Assembly: GCA_003155335.1 (NCBI GenBank)
Contig: PMCG01000100.1
Coordinates: 12,472-17,744 of the forward strand
Length of the DNA stretch: 5,273 nucleotides
Direction: 5' to 3'
From: Acidobacteriota bacterium
Lineage (GTDB): Bacteria > Acidobacteriota > Vicinamibacteria > Fen-336
The position numbers were made by a program, and so were the translations under genes. This document shows, piece after piece, positions 1 to 5,273 of this stretch; position 1 is the first letter of the stretch; every line of letters begins with the position of its first letter. The notes beneath the pieces were generated by a model, which had not been told where the DNA came from, did not search any database, and saw only the letters and a list, made by a program, of their open reading frames with translations.

Positions 1-1367
1 ATCAGCCGCTCCTTCTGCGTGCGGTGGGCAGCCCAAAGGTCGCCGTTCGGCAGGTCGTGGATGTGCTGCCAGAACTCGCCGTCGGTGAGGTGTTCCTCCC
101 AGTGCGGCGAGAGGTGGTGAGCGTAGAGGGCGCGCATCTCGGGACCCACCCAGCTCGGCGTGTGCACGCCGTTGGTGATGGAGTCGATGGGGTTGGCGGG
201 CGAGCCGGGCCAAAGGTGACGCCACATATTGGACGCCACCTGGCCGTGCAGCCGACTGACGCCGTTGACGCTGGAGGAAAGCCGGATCGAAAGCGCGGTC
301 AGGTTGAAGTGGCCGTTCTGCGCGCCGAGGCTGAGCAGCTCCTCCGGATCGCAGGCGACCTCCTTGACCATCGGCTCGAGATAGCGCCGCACCAGATCGA
401 GCTCAAAGGTCTCGTTCCCCGCAGGGACAGGCGTGTGCGTGGTGAAGACGGTGTTGCCGGCCACCGCGCGCAGGGCGTCCGACAGTCCCTCTCCCTGGAC
501 GATGCGCTCGCGCGCACGCTCGAGGCCGAGGAAGGCCACATGGCCCTCGTTCATGTGCCACACCGCCGGCGCTATGCCGAGGGCCTTGAGCGCGCGCACC
601 CCGCCGACACCCAGGACGATCTCCTGGCACAGACGCATCTCACGCCCACGCACGTAGAGGATGCCGGTGATGGGCCGGTCGGTGGACTCGTTCAGCGGGA
701 TGTCGGTGTCGAGCATCAGCACCGGCACGCGCCCGACTTGCACCTTCCACACCGCCGCGTGCACCACCCGCCCCGGGAACTCGATCGGCACCGTCAGCAG
801 GCCACCGTCGGGCGCGCGCACAGGCAGCACCGGCAGGCGCGCGAAGTCGTAGTCCGGATAGAAGTGCTGCTGGTAGCCGTCGGCGTCGACCGTCTGCCGG
901 AAGTAGCCCGACTGATAGAGCAGGCCCACACCCACCAGCGGCAGCCCCAAGTCGCTCGCAGATTTGCAGTGATCGCCAGCCAGGGCGCCGAGCCCGCCCG
1001 AGTAGATGCCGAGCGACTCGTGCAGCCCGAACTCCATCGAGAAGTAGGCGACCGGTCCGCTCAGGCGGGTGGCGTGCTGCTCGAACCAGGGCGGTCGCGA
1101 GTGATACGCCGCCAAGGCCTGCATCACCGATTCATAGTGGCGGCGGAAGTCCTCGTCGGCCAGCAGCCGTTGCCAACGATGTGGCTCTACGTTGATCAGG
1201 AGCTGTACCGGGTTGTGATAGCGACGCCAATGCTCGGGATCGATCCACGCGAACAGCCGTGCGGCCGAGGACGACCACGTCCACCAGAGGTCGTAGGCCA
1301 ACTCGCGCAGTCCGTCGAAGTCGGGCGGCAGCTCGATGTCGGCCATGGGTAGTGTGCGGATTTCCAT
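1..1367 (-). CDS. glgP: Alpha-glucan (glycogen/maltodextrin) phosphorylase, N-terminal part; runs off the left edge
   Basis: Catalyses phosphorolysis of alpha-1,4-glucan to glucose-1-phosphate in the cytoplasm. The 455 visible codons read without interruption. Residues about 1-110 match the DUF3417 N-terminal domain of the bacterial alpha-glucan phosphorylase family (ELAYDLWWTW at 22-31, HNPVQLL at 51-57). The phosphorylase fold then begins with EFGLHESLGIYSGGLGALAG at 112-131 and continues with HMNEGHVAFL (271-280), HTPVPAGNE (311-319), SVNGVSRLHG (366-375) and ITNGVHTPSW (397-406), all family hallmarks. The C-terminal half with the pyridoxal-phosphate lysine lies outside the window, so catalytic integrity cannot be judged. 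The start is uncertain. ATG at 1367 gives the N-terminus MEIRTLP, but its first codons include unusually A-ending ACA and CTA. A second in-frame ATG at 1346 (MADIELPP) is a real alternative, and neither has a clear ribosome binding site. It lies 60 bases downstream of a PilZ gene on the same strand. The family is certain; the exact substrate (glycogen versus maltodextrin) is not. Confidence 0.95.
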   Translation of the reverse strand, partial: MEIRTLPMADIELPPDFDGLRELAYDLWWTWSSSAARLFAWIDPEHWRRYHNPVQLLINVEPHRWQRLLADEDFRRHYESVMQALAAYHSRPPWFEQHATRLSGPVAYFSMEFGLHESLGIYSGGLGALAGDHCKSASDLGLPLVGVGLLYQSGYFRQTVDADGYQQHFYPDYDFARLPVLPVRAPDGGLLTVPIEFPGRVVHAAVWKVQVGRVPVLMLDTDIPLNESTDRPITGILYVRGREMRLCQEIVLGVGGVRALKALGIAPAVWHMNEGHVAFLGLERARERIVQGEGLSDALRAVAGNTVFTTHTPVPAGNETFELDLVRRYLEPMVKEVACDPEELLSLGAQNGHFNLTALSIRLSSSVNGVSRLHGQVASNMWRHLWPGSPANPIDSITNGVHTPSWVGPEMRALYAHHLSPHWEEHLTDGEFWQHIHDLPNGDLWAAHRTQKERL

Positions 1368-1408
1368 GGCGTTCAGGCGTGGCCCGGCGGTGCGCGTGTG
1401 GCGCCAAC

Positions 1409-1473
1409 GCCGGTCGACGAACTTGTATTATAACTGTGAACTGCTCGCGCTGGGCGTCTCCAGCCGGTCGACG
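1409..1473. repeat. Direct repeat pair GCCGGTCGACG flanking the putative glgP promoter
   Basis: The 11-mer GCCGGTCGACG (plus strand) occurs at 1409-1419 and again at 1463-1473, 54 bases apart in the same orientation. Each copy contains the palindrome GTCGAC. The right copy is inside the end of the upstream PilZ gene, encoding Val-Asp-Arg-Leu, and the left copy is in the untranslated leader of glgP. They bracket a TATAAT hexamer. This could be a pair of operator sites, but one copy is constrained by coding and the local GC is high, so chance is a serious alternative. Confidence 0.3.
1427..1432 (-). promoter_or_regulatory. Perfect TATAAT -10-like hexamer upstream of glgP
   Basis: On the minus strand the sequence reads CAGTTATAATAC, containing a consensus TATAAT whose TAA is at the same time the stop codon of the upstream PilZ gene. 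It would start a transcript near 1420 with a leader of about 50 bases before the glgP ATG at 1367. No convincing -35 is present: the hexamer 17 bases upstream is GCCCAG, and the base pattern before the -10 is not the TGn of an extended -10. An AT-rich hexamer stands out in this GC-rich background, but part of it is imposed by the stop codon. Confidence 0.35.
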
Positions 1474-2117
1474 TAGTTCCGCACCAGTTCCGGCCCATCC
1501 GCCTCGAGCCCGTAGAACTCGACGCCGTAGCGGTGGCGTCCGGCGTGACGCACGATGTGGCCGCAGCCGCTGACCGTGGCGCCACTCTCAGGCAGGTTGA
1601 AGCGCAGGTCGAGATCGTCGCCAAGGCGCAGCTCGCGGTCCGTTTCAATCAAGATCCCATTCACCGACAGGTTGAGCACCGTTGCCACAGCGGCCTGGAC
1701 GCCCGATCCCGTCTGTGTCTCCAATTCGAAGTGCACCGGCAGGCGCACCTCACGCCGTCCGGGCACCGCGATCAAGCGCGCCAGGCGATCGTCCCATTCA
1801 GCGCTGGCTGGCAAGCGCAGGATCGCGTTCGCTCCGGCCTCGAGCAACTCGATCTCGACGGGCCCAAAGTCCGCGCGGGCGACGACGATCAACGAGATGC
1901 GTCGCGTCTTGGGGTCGCGTCTGATTTCCGTGATGAGGCGCGCGGCCTGGGCCAGGTCGCGGTCGATCACGACCATGTCCGGCCGCCACGCGCGTGCGGC
2001 AGCGACGCCCTCTTCCGCCGAGTGGACGACATGTCGTTCCACCTCGCCGCGCCACAGGAGCGTGTCAGCGAGATCGACGTCGAAGGCGCCTTCAGTACAG
2101 ATCAGCGCGAAGGACAT
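1428..2117 (-). CDS. Receiver-like plus PilZ domain protein, second of two tandem paralogs
   Basis: A soluble 229-residue protein with no signal peptide or membrane segment, probably a cytoplasmic cyclic-di-GMP effector. Residues about 1-115 resemble a response-regulator receiver fold: the phosphoacceptor-equivalent aspartate is D52 in VVIDRDL, and the beta5 region is GANAILRLP (95-103). The conserved lysine before that proline is leucine (L102), and only E9 could stand for the acidic pair after beta1, so phosphorylation is doubtful. Residues about 120-215 form a PilZ domain with RREVR at 121-125 (RxxxR) and NLSVNG at 149-154 (NxSxxG), the two c-di-GMP-binding signatures, and GVEF at 198-201. 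The start at 2117 is supported by colinearity with the neighbouring paralog from residue 1 onward. There is no Shine-Dalgarno sequence; a shared -10-like motif ends 9 bases before the ATG. It sits between its paralog (32 bases upstream) and glgP (60 bases downstream). The output partner is unknown. Confidence 0.9.
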   Translation of the reverse strand: MSFALICTEGAFDVDLADTLLWRGEVERHVVHSAEEGVAAARAWRPDMVVIDRDLAQAARLITEIRRDPKTRRISLIVVARADFGPVEIELLEAGANAILRLPASAEWDDRLARLIAVPGRREVRLPVHFELETQTGSGVQAAVATVLNLSVNGILIETDRELRLGDDLDLRFNLPESGATVSGCGHIVRHAGRHRYGVEFYGLEADGPELVRNYVDRLETPSASSSQL

Positions 2118-2125
2118 CCCGCGGG

Positions 2126-2136
2126 CAGTCTAGCAC
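2126..2136 (-). promoter_or_regulatory. GTGCTAGACTG motif, putative extended -10 for the second PilZ gene
   Basis: On the minus strand this is GTGCTAGACTG, containing TGc followed by TAGACT, an extended -10 pattern matching TATAAT at four of six positions including the key A2 and T6. The hexamer (2127-2132) ends 9 bases before the ATG at 2117, so initiation would fall within a few bases of the start codon and give a near-leaderless mRNA. There is no Shine-Dalgarno sequence and no recognisable -35. The identical 11-mer precedes the paralogous gene at almost the same distance, which is the main evidence that it is functional. Confidence 0.5.
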
Positions 2137-2143
2137 CAACCAG

Positions 2144-2156
2144 CGGCTCTCAGCCG
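2144..2156 (-). other. Small hairpin over the stop codon of the first PilZ gene
   Basis: The inverted repeat CGGCT-3 bases-AGCCG spans the TGA stop (2150-2152) of the upstream PilZ gene. The stem is 5 base pairs with a 3-base loop. No T-run follows on the minus strand, so it is not a convincing intrinsic terminator. It lies 7 bases upstream of the start of the shared GTGCTAGACTG motif. It may be incidental. Confidence 0.2.
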
Positions 2157-2812
2157 GGACTGTTGGCCGCCAGCAGGGCGCGGACGCGCTCGCGGTCCTC
2201 CGGCTCGAGCACGAGCAGCTCCACGCCGAATTGGGTGGGCGAGGCCGCGTGGACGACACGTCCGGTGCCCGTGATCGGCGCCGCCGCCTGAGGCACGCGA
2301 AAGGAGAACTCGATCTCGCGCCCGATCTCCAGCGGCACCGGCGATTGGATGAGCATGCCGTACTCGCTCAGGTTGAGGATCGTGGCCGTGACGAGATCCT
2401 CGGCGATCTGCGCGTCGACGCGCAGGCAGAGGGCCAGACGCTCCTGGCGGCGTAGCGGCAGGCCGACCAGTCGGGCGAAGTCCGTGTCCCAGCCCGGCCC
2501 CGGAGGCAGACGCAGGACCCCGTCGGCGCCAGCGTCGATGAGATCGGCCTCTGCCGCGCGCACAGCGCCGCGCGCCAGGATGACGATCGCCAGATCCACA
2601 GCCGAGCTGTCGCGTCGCAGCAATGTGATCAGCCGCTCAGCCCAAGGAAGATCGCGATCGACGACGACGATCGTGGGCCGCTCGCTGCGCACCAGCTCCT
2701 GCGCCTCGGCAAGGCTGGCTGCGTGGTGGCGCACGAAGTCGCGCCGCCAGAGCATCGTCCGATCGAGCTCCGCGTCCAACGGAACGGAAGAGCAGAGGAC
2801 CGCGATGGCCAT
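2150..2812 (-). CDS. Receiver-like plus PilZ domain protein, first of two tandem paralogs
   Basis: A soluble 220-residue protein of the same architecture as its neighbour, probably a cytoplasmic cyclic-di-GMP-responsive protein. The receiver-like part (about 1-115) has D52 in VVVDRDL and GADGVLRLP at 95-103. It lacks the conserved lysine (L102) and has serines (S8, S9) where the metal-binding acidic residues normally follow beta1, so it looks like a pseudo-receiver. The PilZ domain starts with RRQER at 121-125 and has NLSEYG at 147-152, with GVEL at 196-199 near its end. Aligned without gaps to the downstream paralog, 50 of the first 125 residues are identical by my hand count, including LWR at 21-23, DRDL at 52-55 and the RxxxR arginines, so this is a tandem duplication. 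The start at 2812 is supported by that alignment. No Shine-Dalgarno sequence is present, and the -10-like motif ends 10 bases upstream. nadE ends 62 bases upstream, across a GC-rich dyad. Target unknown. Confidence 0.9.
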   Translation of the reverse strand: MAIAVLCSSVPLDAELDRTMLWRRDFVRHHAASLAEAQELVRSERPTIVVVDRDLPWAERLITLLRRDSSAVDLAIVILARGAVRAAEADLIDAGADGVLRLPPGPGWDTDFARLVGLPLRRQERLALCLRVDAQIAEDLVTATILNLSEYGMLIQSPVPLEIGREIEFSFRVPQAAAPITGTGRVVHAASPTQFGVELLVLEPEDRERVRALLAANSPG

Positions 2813-2821
2813 GAGTGACGC

Positions 2822-2832
2822 CAGTCTAGCAC
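2822..2832 (-). promoter_or_regulatory. GTGCTAGACTG motif, putative extended -10 for the first PilZ gene
   Basis: A second exact copy of the 11-mer. The TAGACT hexamer (2823-2828) is preceded by TGc and ends 10 bases before the ATG at 2812, again implying an mRNA that begins at or within a few bases of the start codon. The -35 region is occupied by a strong dyad rather than a TTGACA-like hexamer. It could be a promoter, or alternatively a binding site or a remnant of the duplication. Flanking bases differ between the two copies, so the core has been kept while its surroundings diverged. Confidence 0.5.
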
Positions 2833-2833
2833 T

Positions 2834-2858
2834 GGCCGCTTTCGCGCGAAGCGCGGCC
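2834..2858. other. GC-rich dyad in the nadE-PilZ gap: terminator-like hairpin or operator
   Basis: The outer arms GGCCGC (2834-2839) and GCGGCC (2853-2858) are perfect inverted repeats. Between them lies the perfect 10-base palindrome TTCGCGCGAA (2841-2850), offset by one bulged base. As RNA it would form a hairpin starting 16 bases after the nadE stop codon, but the minus-strand sequence that follows is AGTGCTAG with no U-run, so a classical intrinsic terminator is not supported. It ends one base from the shared -10-like motif and covers the -35 region of the putative PilZ promoter, which would also suit a repressor or activator site. I cannot decide between these roles. Confidence 0.45.
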
Positions 2859-2874
2859 CTGCGCCCTGGCTCGC

Positions 2875-4812
2875 CTAGTCCAGCTCGCGCAGCCAGGCCG
2901 CGCAGGTGGCGTCAGAGGGCATGCGCCAGTCGCCGCGCGGAGACAGGCTCACTGAGCCGACCTTGGGGCCGTCGGGCAGGCAAGAGCGCTTGAACTGCTG
3001 GGAAAAGAAGCGTTCGATGAAGACGCGCAGCCAGCGCCGCAAGGTCTCGCGATCGTAGCGCTCGCCGAAGGCGTGACCGGCGAGAAACAGCAGCTTGCGT
3101 GGACCAGCGCCGCGGAAGAAGTGGTGCAGGAAGAAGTCGTGCAACTCGTACGGACCGATGAGCTCCTCCGTCCTTTGGGCGATCGAGCCATCGCTGCCGG
3201 GCGGGAGGAGCTCGGGCGAGATCGGGGTCTCGAGCACTGCCTGCAACACCTCGCGTTCCACTGGCGAGGCCCGGTGCTGCGCGACCCAGCGCACGAGGTG
3301 ACGCACGAGCGTCTTGGGCACGCCACCGTTGACGTTGTACATCGACATGTGGTCGCCGGCAAAGGTGCACCAACCCAGGGCCAGCTCCGAGAGATCTCCC
3401 GTACCGACGACCAGGCCGCCGTCCTTGTTGGCAAGGTCCATCAGGATCTGCGTGCGCTCACGCGCCTGGAGGTTCTGATAGGCGACACTGCTGCGATCGG
3501 TCGGATCAAGGCCGATGTCCGCGATATGGCGTTCGCAGGCAGCGCGGATGTCGATCTCCCGCAGGCTCGCGCCGAGGCAATCGGCCAGTCGCCGGGCATT
3601 GCCCAGGGTCTTGGCCGTCGTCCCGAACCCGGGCATCGTCACCGCGTGGACGTCGGAGTGCGGACGGCTCAGCAGATCGAGTGTGCGCACCGCGACGAGC
3701 AAGGCCAGCGTCGAGTCGAGTCCGCCCGAAAGCCCGAGCACCAGTGGGCCACGGCCGACGTGTTCCAGGCGCCGCGCAAGGCCGGCCGTCTGGATCGAAA
3801 ACACCTCGAGGCAGCGTTCGTCGAGCCGCGACGGATCGCCCGGCACGAAGGGATGGGGCTCGACAGCGCGAGAGAGGTGCAGCGGTTCTTGTGCTGGAAC
3901 AGCAGCGCACGCCACGCGGCGGAACGGTCGAGCAACGTCCGCGTCTGCGAGCAGATTCAGGTGCTGACGCTCGCCGACAAGGCGCTCCAGGTCGATCTCG
4001 CTGACAACGAGCTGCCCGTCGCGGCAGAAGCGTTCGCCCTCGGCCAGAAGCGCGCCGTTCTCGGCGATCATCAAGTGCCCGCTGAAGACGACGTCGGTGG
4101 TCGACTCGTCGACGCCGCTGGACGCGTAAACGTACCCGGCGACCGTGCGGCCTGACTGCTGTGTAACGAGGGCCCGGCGATAGTCGGCCTTGGCAACAGT
4201 CTCGTCAGAGGCGGACAGGTTGAGCAGCAGCGTCGCGCCGGCTATGGACATGAACGACGACGGCGGCAGGGCCACCCACAGGTCCTCGCAGACTTCGAGG
4301 CCGAGAATCGCATCCGGCGCACCCTCGATCTCGAACAGCAGATCGGCGCCGAGCGGCACCCGCGCTCCAGCCAGCGTGGCCTCGCCCGATCGCGCGGCGC
4401 GGCTGGAAGCGAACCAGCGCTTCTCGTAGAACTCGCGGTAGTTCGGCAGATAGGTCTTGGGCACGAGCCCCTTGAGCTGTCCGGCTTGGATGACGGCCGC
4501 GGCGTTGAAGAGCAATCCGTCGGCAGCGACCGGAAGTCCCAGCGCGATGATCATCGGCGAGGCAGCGGTCTCGGCCATGAGCCGCACGAGCGCGCGTTCC
4601 GCGCCCGAAACCAAGACCGAGCCGCTGAAAAACAGATCGGCGGCCGTGTAGCCTGTCAGCGCCAGCTCCGGCAGGACGAGCACCTGCACACCGCGCGCGT
4701 CGGCCTCACGCCAGAGATCCAGGATGCGGCTGGCGTTGAAGTCCGGATCGGCGACGCGCAAACGCGGCGCAGCCGCCCCGACGCGGAGAAACCCGAAGGG
4801 TGTCGTGGTCAT
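2875..4812 (-). CDS. nadE: Glutamine-dependent NAD+ synthase (nitrilase-type amidase plus synthetase)
   Basis: Carries out the last step of NAD+ biosynthesis in the cytoplasm: ATP-dependent amidation of deamido-NAD+ using ammonia released from glutamine. The protein is complete at 645 residues, close to other glutamine-using NadE enzymes. The N-terminal amidase (about 1-300) has the full nitrilase triad: E49 in LPELALTGY, K119 in VPKTYLPNYREFYEKRWF and C175 in LEVCEDLW. The synthetase domain (about 330-645) has the ATP-pyrophosphatase P-loop SGGLDST at 362-368, NLQARERTQ at 447-455, TGDLSELALGW at 471-481, and the C-terminal KRSCLPDGPKVGSVSLSPRG at 608-627. The triad spacing and overall layout resemble the long actinobacterial-type NadE rather than the short ammonia-dependent enzyme, so an ammonia tunnel between domains is expected. 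ATG at 4812 is supported by AGGAG five bases upstream. No frameshift or missing catalytic residue was seen. Confidence 0.97.
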   Translation of the reverse strand: MTTTPFGFLRVGAAAPRLRVADPDFNASRILDLWREADARGVQVLVLPELALTGYTAADLFFSGSVLVSGAERALVRLMAETAASPMIIALGLPVAADGLLFNAAAVIQAGQLKGLVPKTYLPNYREFYEKRWFASSRAARSGEATLAGARVPLGADLLFEIEGAPDAILGLEVCEDLWVALPPSSFMSIAGATLLLNLSASDETVAKADYRRALVTQQSGRTVAGYVYASSGVDESTTDVVFSGHLMIAENGALLAEGERFCRDGQLVVSEIDLERLVGERQHLNLLADADVARPFRRVACAAVPAQEPLHLSRAVEPHPFVPGDPSRLDERCLEVFSIQTAGLARRLEHVGRGPLVLGLSGGLDSTLALLVAVRTLDLLSRPHSDVHAVTMPGFGTTAKTLGNARRLADCLGASLREIDIRAACERHIADIGLDPTDRSSVAYQNLQARERTQILMDLANKDGGLVVGTGDLSELALGWCTFAGDHMSMYNVNGGVPKTLVRHLVRWVAQHRASPVEREVLQAVLETPISPELLPPGSDGSIAQRTEELIGPYELHDFFLHHFFRGAGPRKLLFLAGHAFGERYDRETLRRWLRVFIERFFSQQFKRSCLPDGPKVGSVSLSPRGDWRMPSDATCAAWLRELD

Positions 4813-4817
4813 CGGCG

Positions 4818-4822
4818 CTCCT
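4818..4822 (-). promoter_or_regulatory. Shine-Dalgarno sequence of nadE
   Basis: The minus strand reads TAGGAGCGCCG immediately before the ATG, placing AGGAG five bases from the start codon. This fixes the nadE start at 4812. It shows that the organism uses ordinary ribosome binding sites, in contrast to the two PilZ genes, which have none. Confidence 0.8.
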
Positions 4823-4887
4823 ACTCATTGGAGCACAGAACTGGCCCCCACCGCACGCCTTCCCGAGTACGAACGACGATGAAGTAC

Positions 4888-5273
4888 CTATTTCGGGTAG
4901 ATCCCGATGAGTTTCATCACGCCGCCGTGCAGTTTGTGGATGAACGGCGACTGGGGCAGGAACATGAACATGCAGAAACCGGTGATCAGGTTCAGGCCGC
5001 GCTCCTCGGCCCGGAAGATCGCTCGCGTGTCGGAGACGCCGCCGGCCACATGGCGGTGCAGCCAGACGTGCTGGATCCCCGCATCGGCGCAATCGATCAC
5101 CGCCTGCTCGGTCTTGTCTTCGGGGAGCAGCAGCAGGGCTCGCTCCGGCGTCGGGCTGATCTCCTTGACGCTCTTGAAGCACTTCCTTCCGTCGAGCTCC
5201 TCGACGTATGGATTGACGGGAATCGCATCGTAGCCGTGTTTCAGCACCTCCTGGAACAGCGATCGCGAGTATT
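4888..5273 (-). CDS. CoA-binding-fold protein (YccU-like), C-terminal part; runs off the right edge
   Basis: The 127 visible residues match the CoA_binding_2 family of small Rossmann-fold proteins, cytoplasmic and of poorly defined function. Recognisable parts are YSRSLFQEVLKHGYDAIPVNP at the truncated beginning, in which the Ser-Arg of the family's first nucleotide-binding loop region is followed by helix 1 and beta2, then the EELDGRKCFKSVKEI segment, AGIQHVWLH at about 71-79, GLNLITGFCMFMFLP, and a C-terminal tail HKLHGGVMKLIGIYPK found in a subset of the family. The real start is beyond the window. The in-frame GTG at 5247 is not the start, because conserved family sequence continues upstream of it and the AGGAG there abuts the GTG directly. 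The stop TAG is 75 bases from the nadE start, same strand. Binding of CoA is inferred from the family name, and no residue visible here proves it. Confidence 0.85.
   Translation of the reverse strand, partial: YSRSLFQEVLKHGYDAIPVNPYVEELDGRKCFKSVKEISPTPERALLLLPEDKTEQAVIDCADAGIQHVWLHRHVAGGVSDTRAIFRAEERGLNLITGFCMFMFLPQSPFIHKLHGGVMKLIGIYPK

Noticed and set aside
24..1352. 442-codon open frame on the plus strand opposite glgP
   Set aside because: It is exactly antisense to a well-recognised phosphorylase and has no recognisable domain. Its composition (many Val, Arg, His, Gln) is typical of shadow frames in GC-rich DNA.
1399..1406. 8-base palindrome TGGCGCCA in the glgP leader
   Set aside because: Too short and GC-rich to separate from chance, with no T-run or conserved context.
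2118..2125. Palindrome CCCGCGGG immediately before the second PilZ start codon
   Set aside because: An 8-base GC palindrome is expected by chance in this composition, and the paralog has nothing similar at that place.
1533..2291. 252-codon open frame on the plus strand across the two PilZ genes
   Set aside because: It spans the gap and parts of both paralogs on the opposite strand and has no recognisable domain. Long plus-strand frames recur opposite every long gene here, as expected from GC bias.
3073..4155. 360-codon open frame on the plus strand opposite nadE
   Set aside because: It overlaps conserved catalytic regions of nadE, has no family signature, and has the Arg/His/Val/Gln-rich composition of an antisense shadow.
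4813..4887. Possible terminator in the gap between the CoA-binding gene and nadE
   Set aside because: I found only a short GTAC...GTAC match and no stable stem followed by T residues. Apart from the nadE ribosome binding site, nothing in the gap can be called.
5245..5252. GTG at 5247 with an upstream AGGAG as start of the CoA-binding protein
   Set aside because: The purine run touches the GTG with no spacing, and conserved family sequence continues upstream in frame to the window edge, so the gene starts outside the window.
1..5273. Mobile element, CRISPR array, tRNA/rRNA or defence system
   Set aside because: No repeat array, transposase, terminal inverted repeats, tRNA-like folds or defence gene families were seen. 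The window is fully occupied by metabolic and signalling genes.

Overview
The window is GC-rich bacterial DNA (by eye about two thirds G+C, not computed). Every gene I can support lies on the minus strand, so transcription runs from high to low coordinates. The order is: the C-terminal part of a CoA-binding-fold protein (4888-5273, truncated by the window edge), a complete glutamine-dependent NAD+ synthase nadE (2875-4812), two tandem paralogous proteins with a receiver-like domain plus a PilZ domain (2150-2812 and 1428-2117), and the N-terminal 455 codons of an alpha-glucan phosphorylase glgP (1-1367, continuing off the left edge). Gaps are 32 to 75 bases, and no gene-free stretch exceeds 300 bases. 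I see no RNA gene, mobile element, CRISPR array or origin.

The organism cannot be named from this sequence. PilZ proteins point to a bacterium that uses cyclic di-GMP. The GC content, the DUF3417-type glgP and the long NadE would fit a deltaproteobacterial or myxobacterial-like, acidobacterial or similar environmental lineage. That is a weak inference.

The enzymes at the two ends are ordinary central metabolism: NadE makes NAD+ from deamido-NAD+ with glutamine as nitrogen donor, and GlgP releases glucose-1-phosphate from storage glucan. The middle is the least ordinary part. The two PilZ genes are a tandem duplication, with about 40% identity by hand count over the first 125 residues. Both keep the c-di-GMP-binding signatures RxxxR and NxSxxG, and both carry a receiver-like domain that has lost the conserved lysine and most of the acidic pocket. 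Each is preceded by the same 11-base motif GTGCTAGACTG, placed so close to the ATG (9 and 10 bases from the -10-like hexamer) that it looks like an extended -10 promoter making near-leaderless mRNA. Neither has a Shine-Dalgarno sequence, whereas nadE next door has a clear one. A GC-rich dyad separates nadE from the first PilZ gene. glgP follows the second PilZ gene by 60 bases and has its own TATAAT-like hexamer overlapping the PilZ stop codon. A functional link between c-di-GMP sensing and glucan breakdown is possible, but it rests on adjacency alone.
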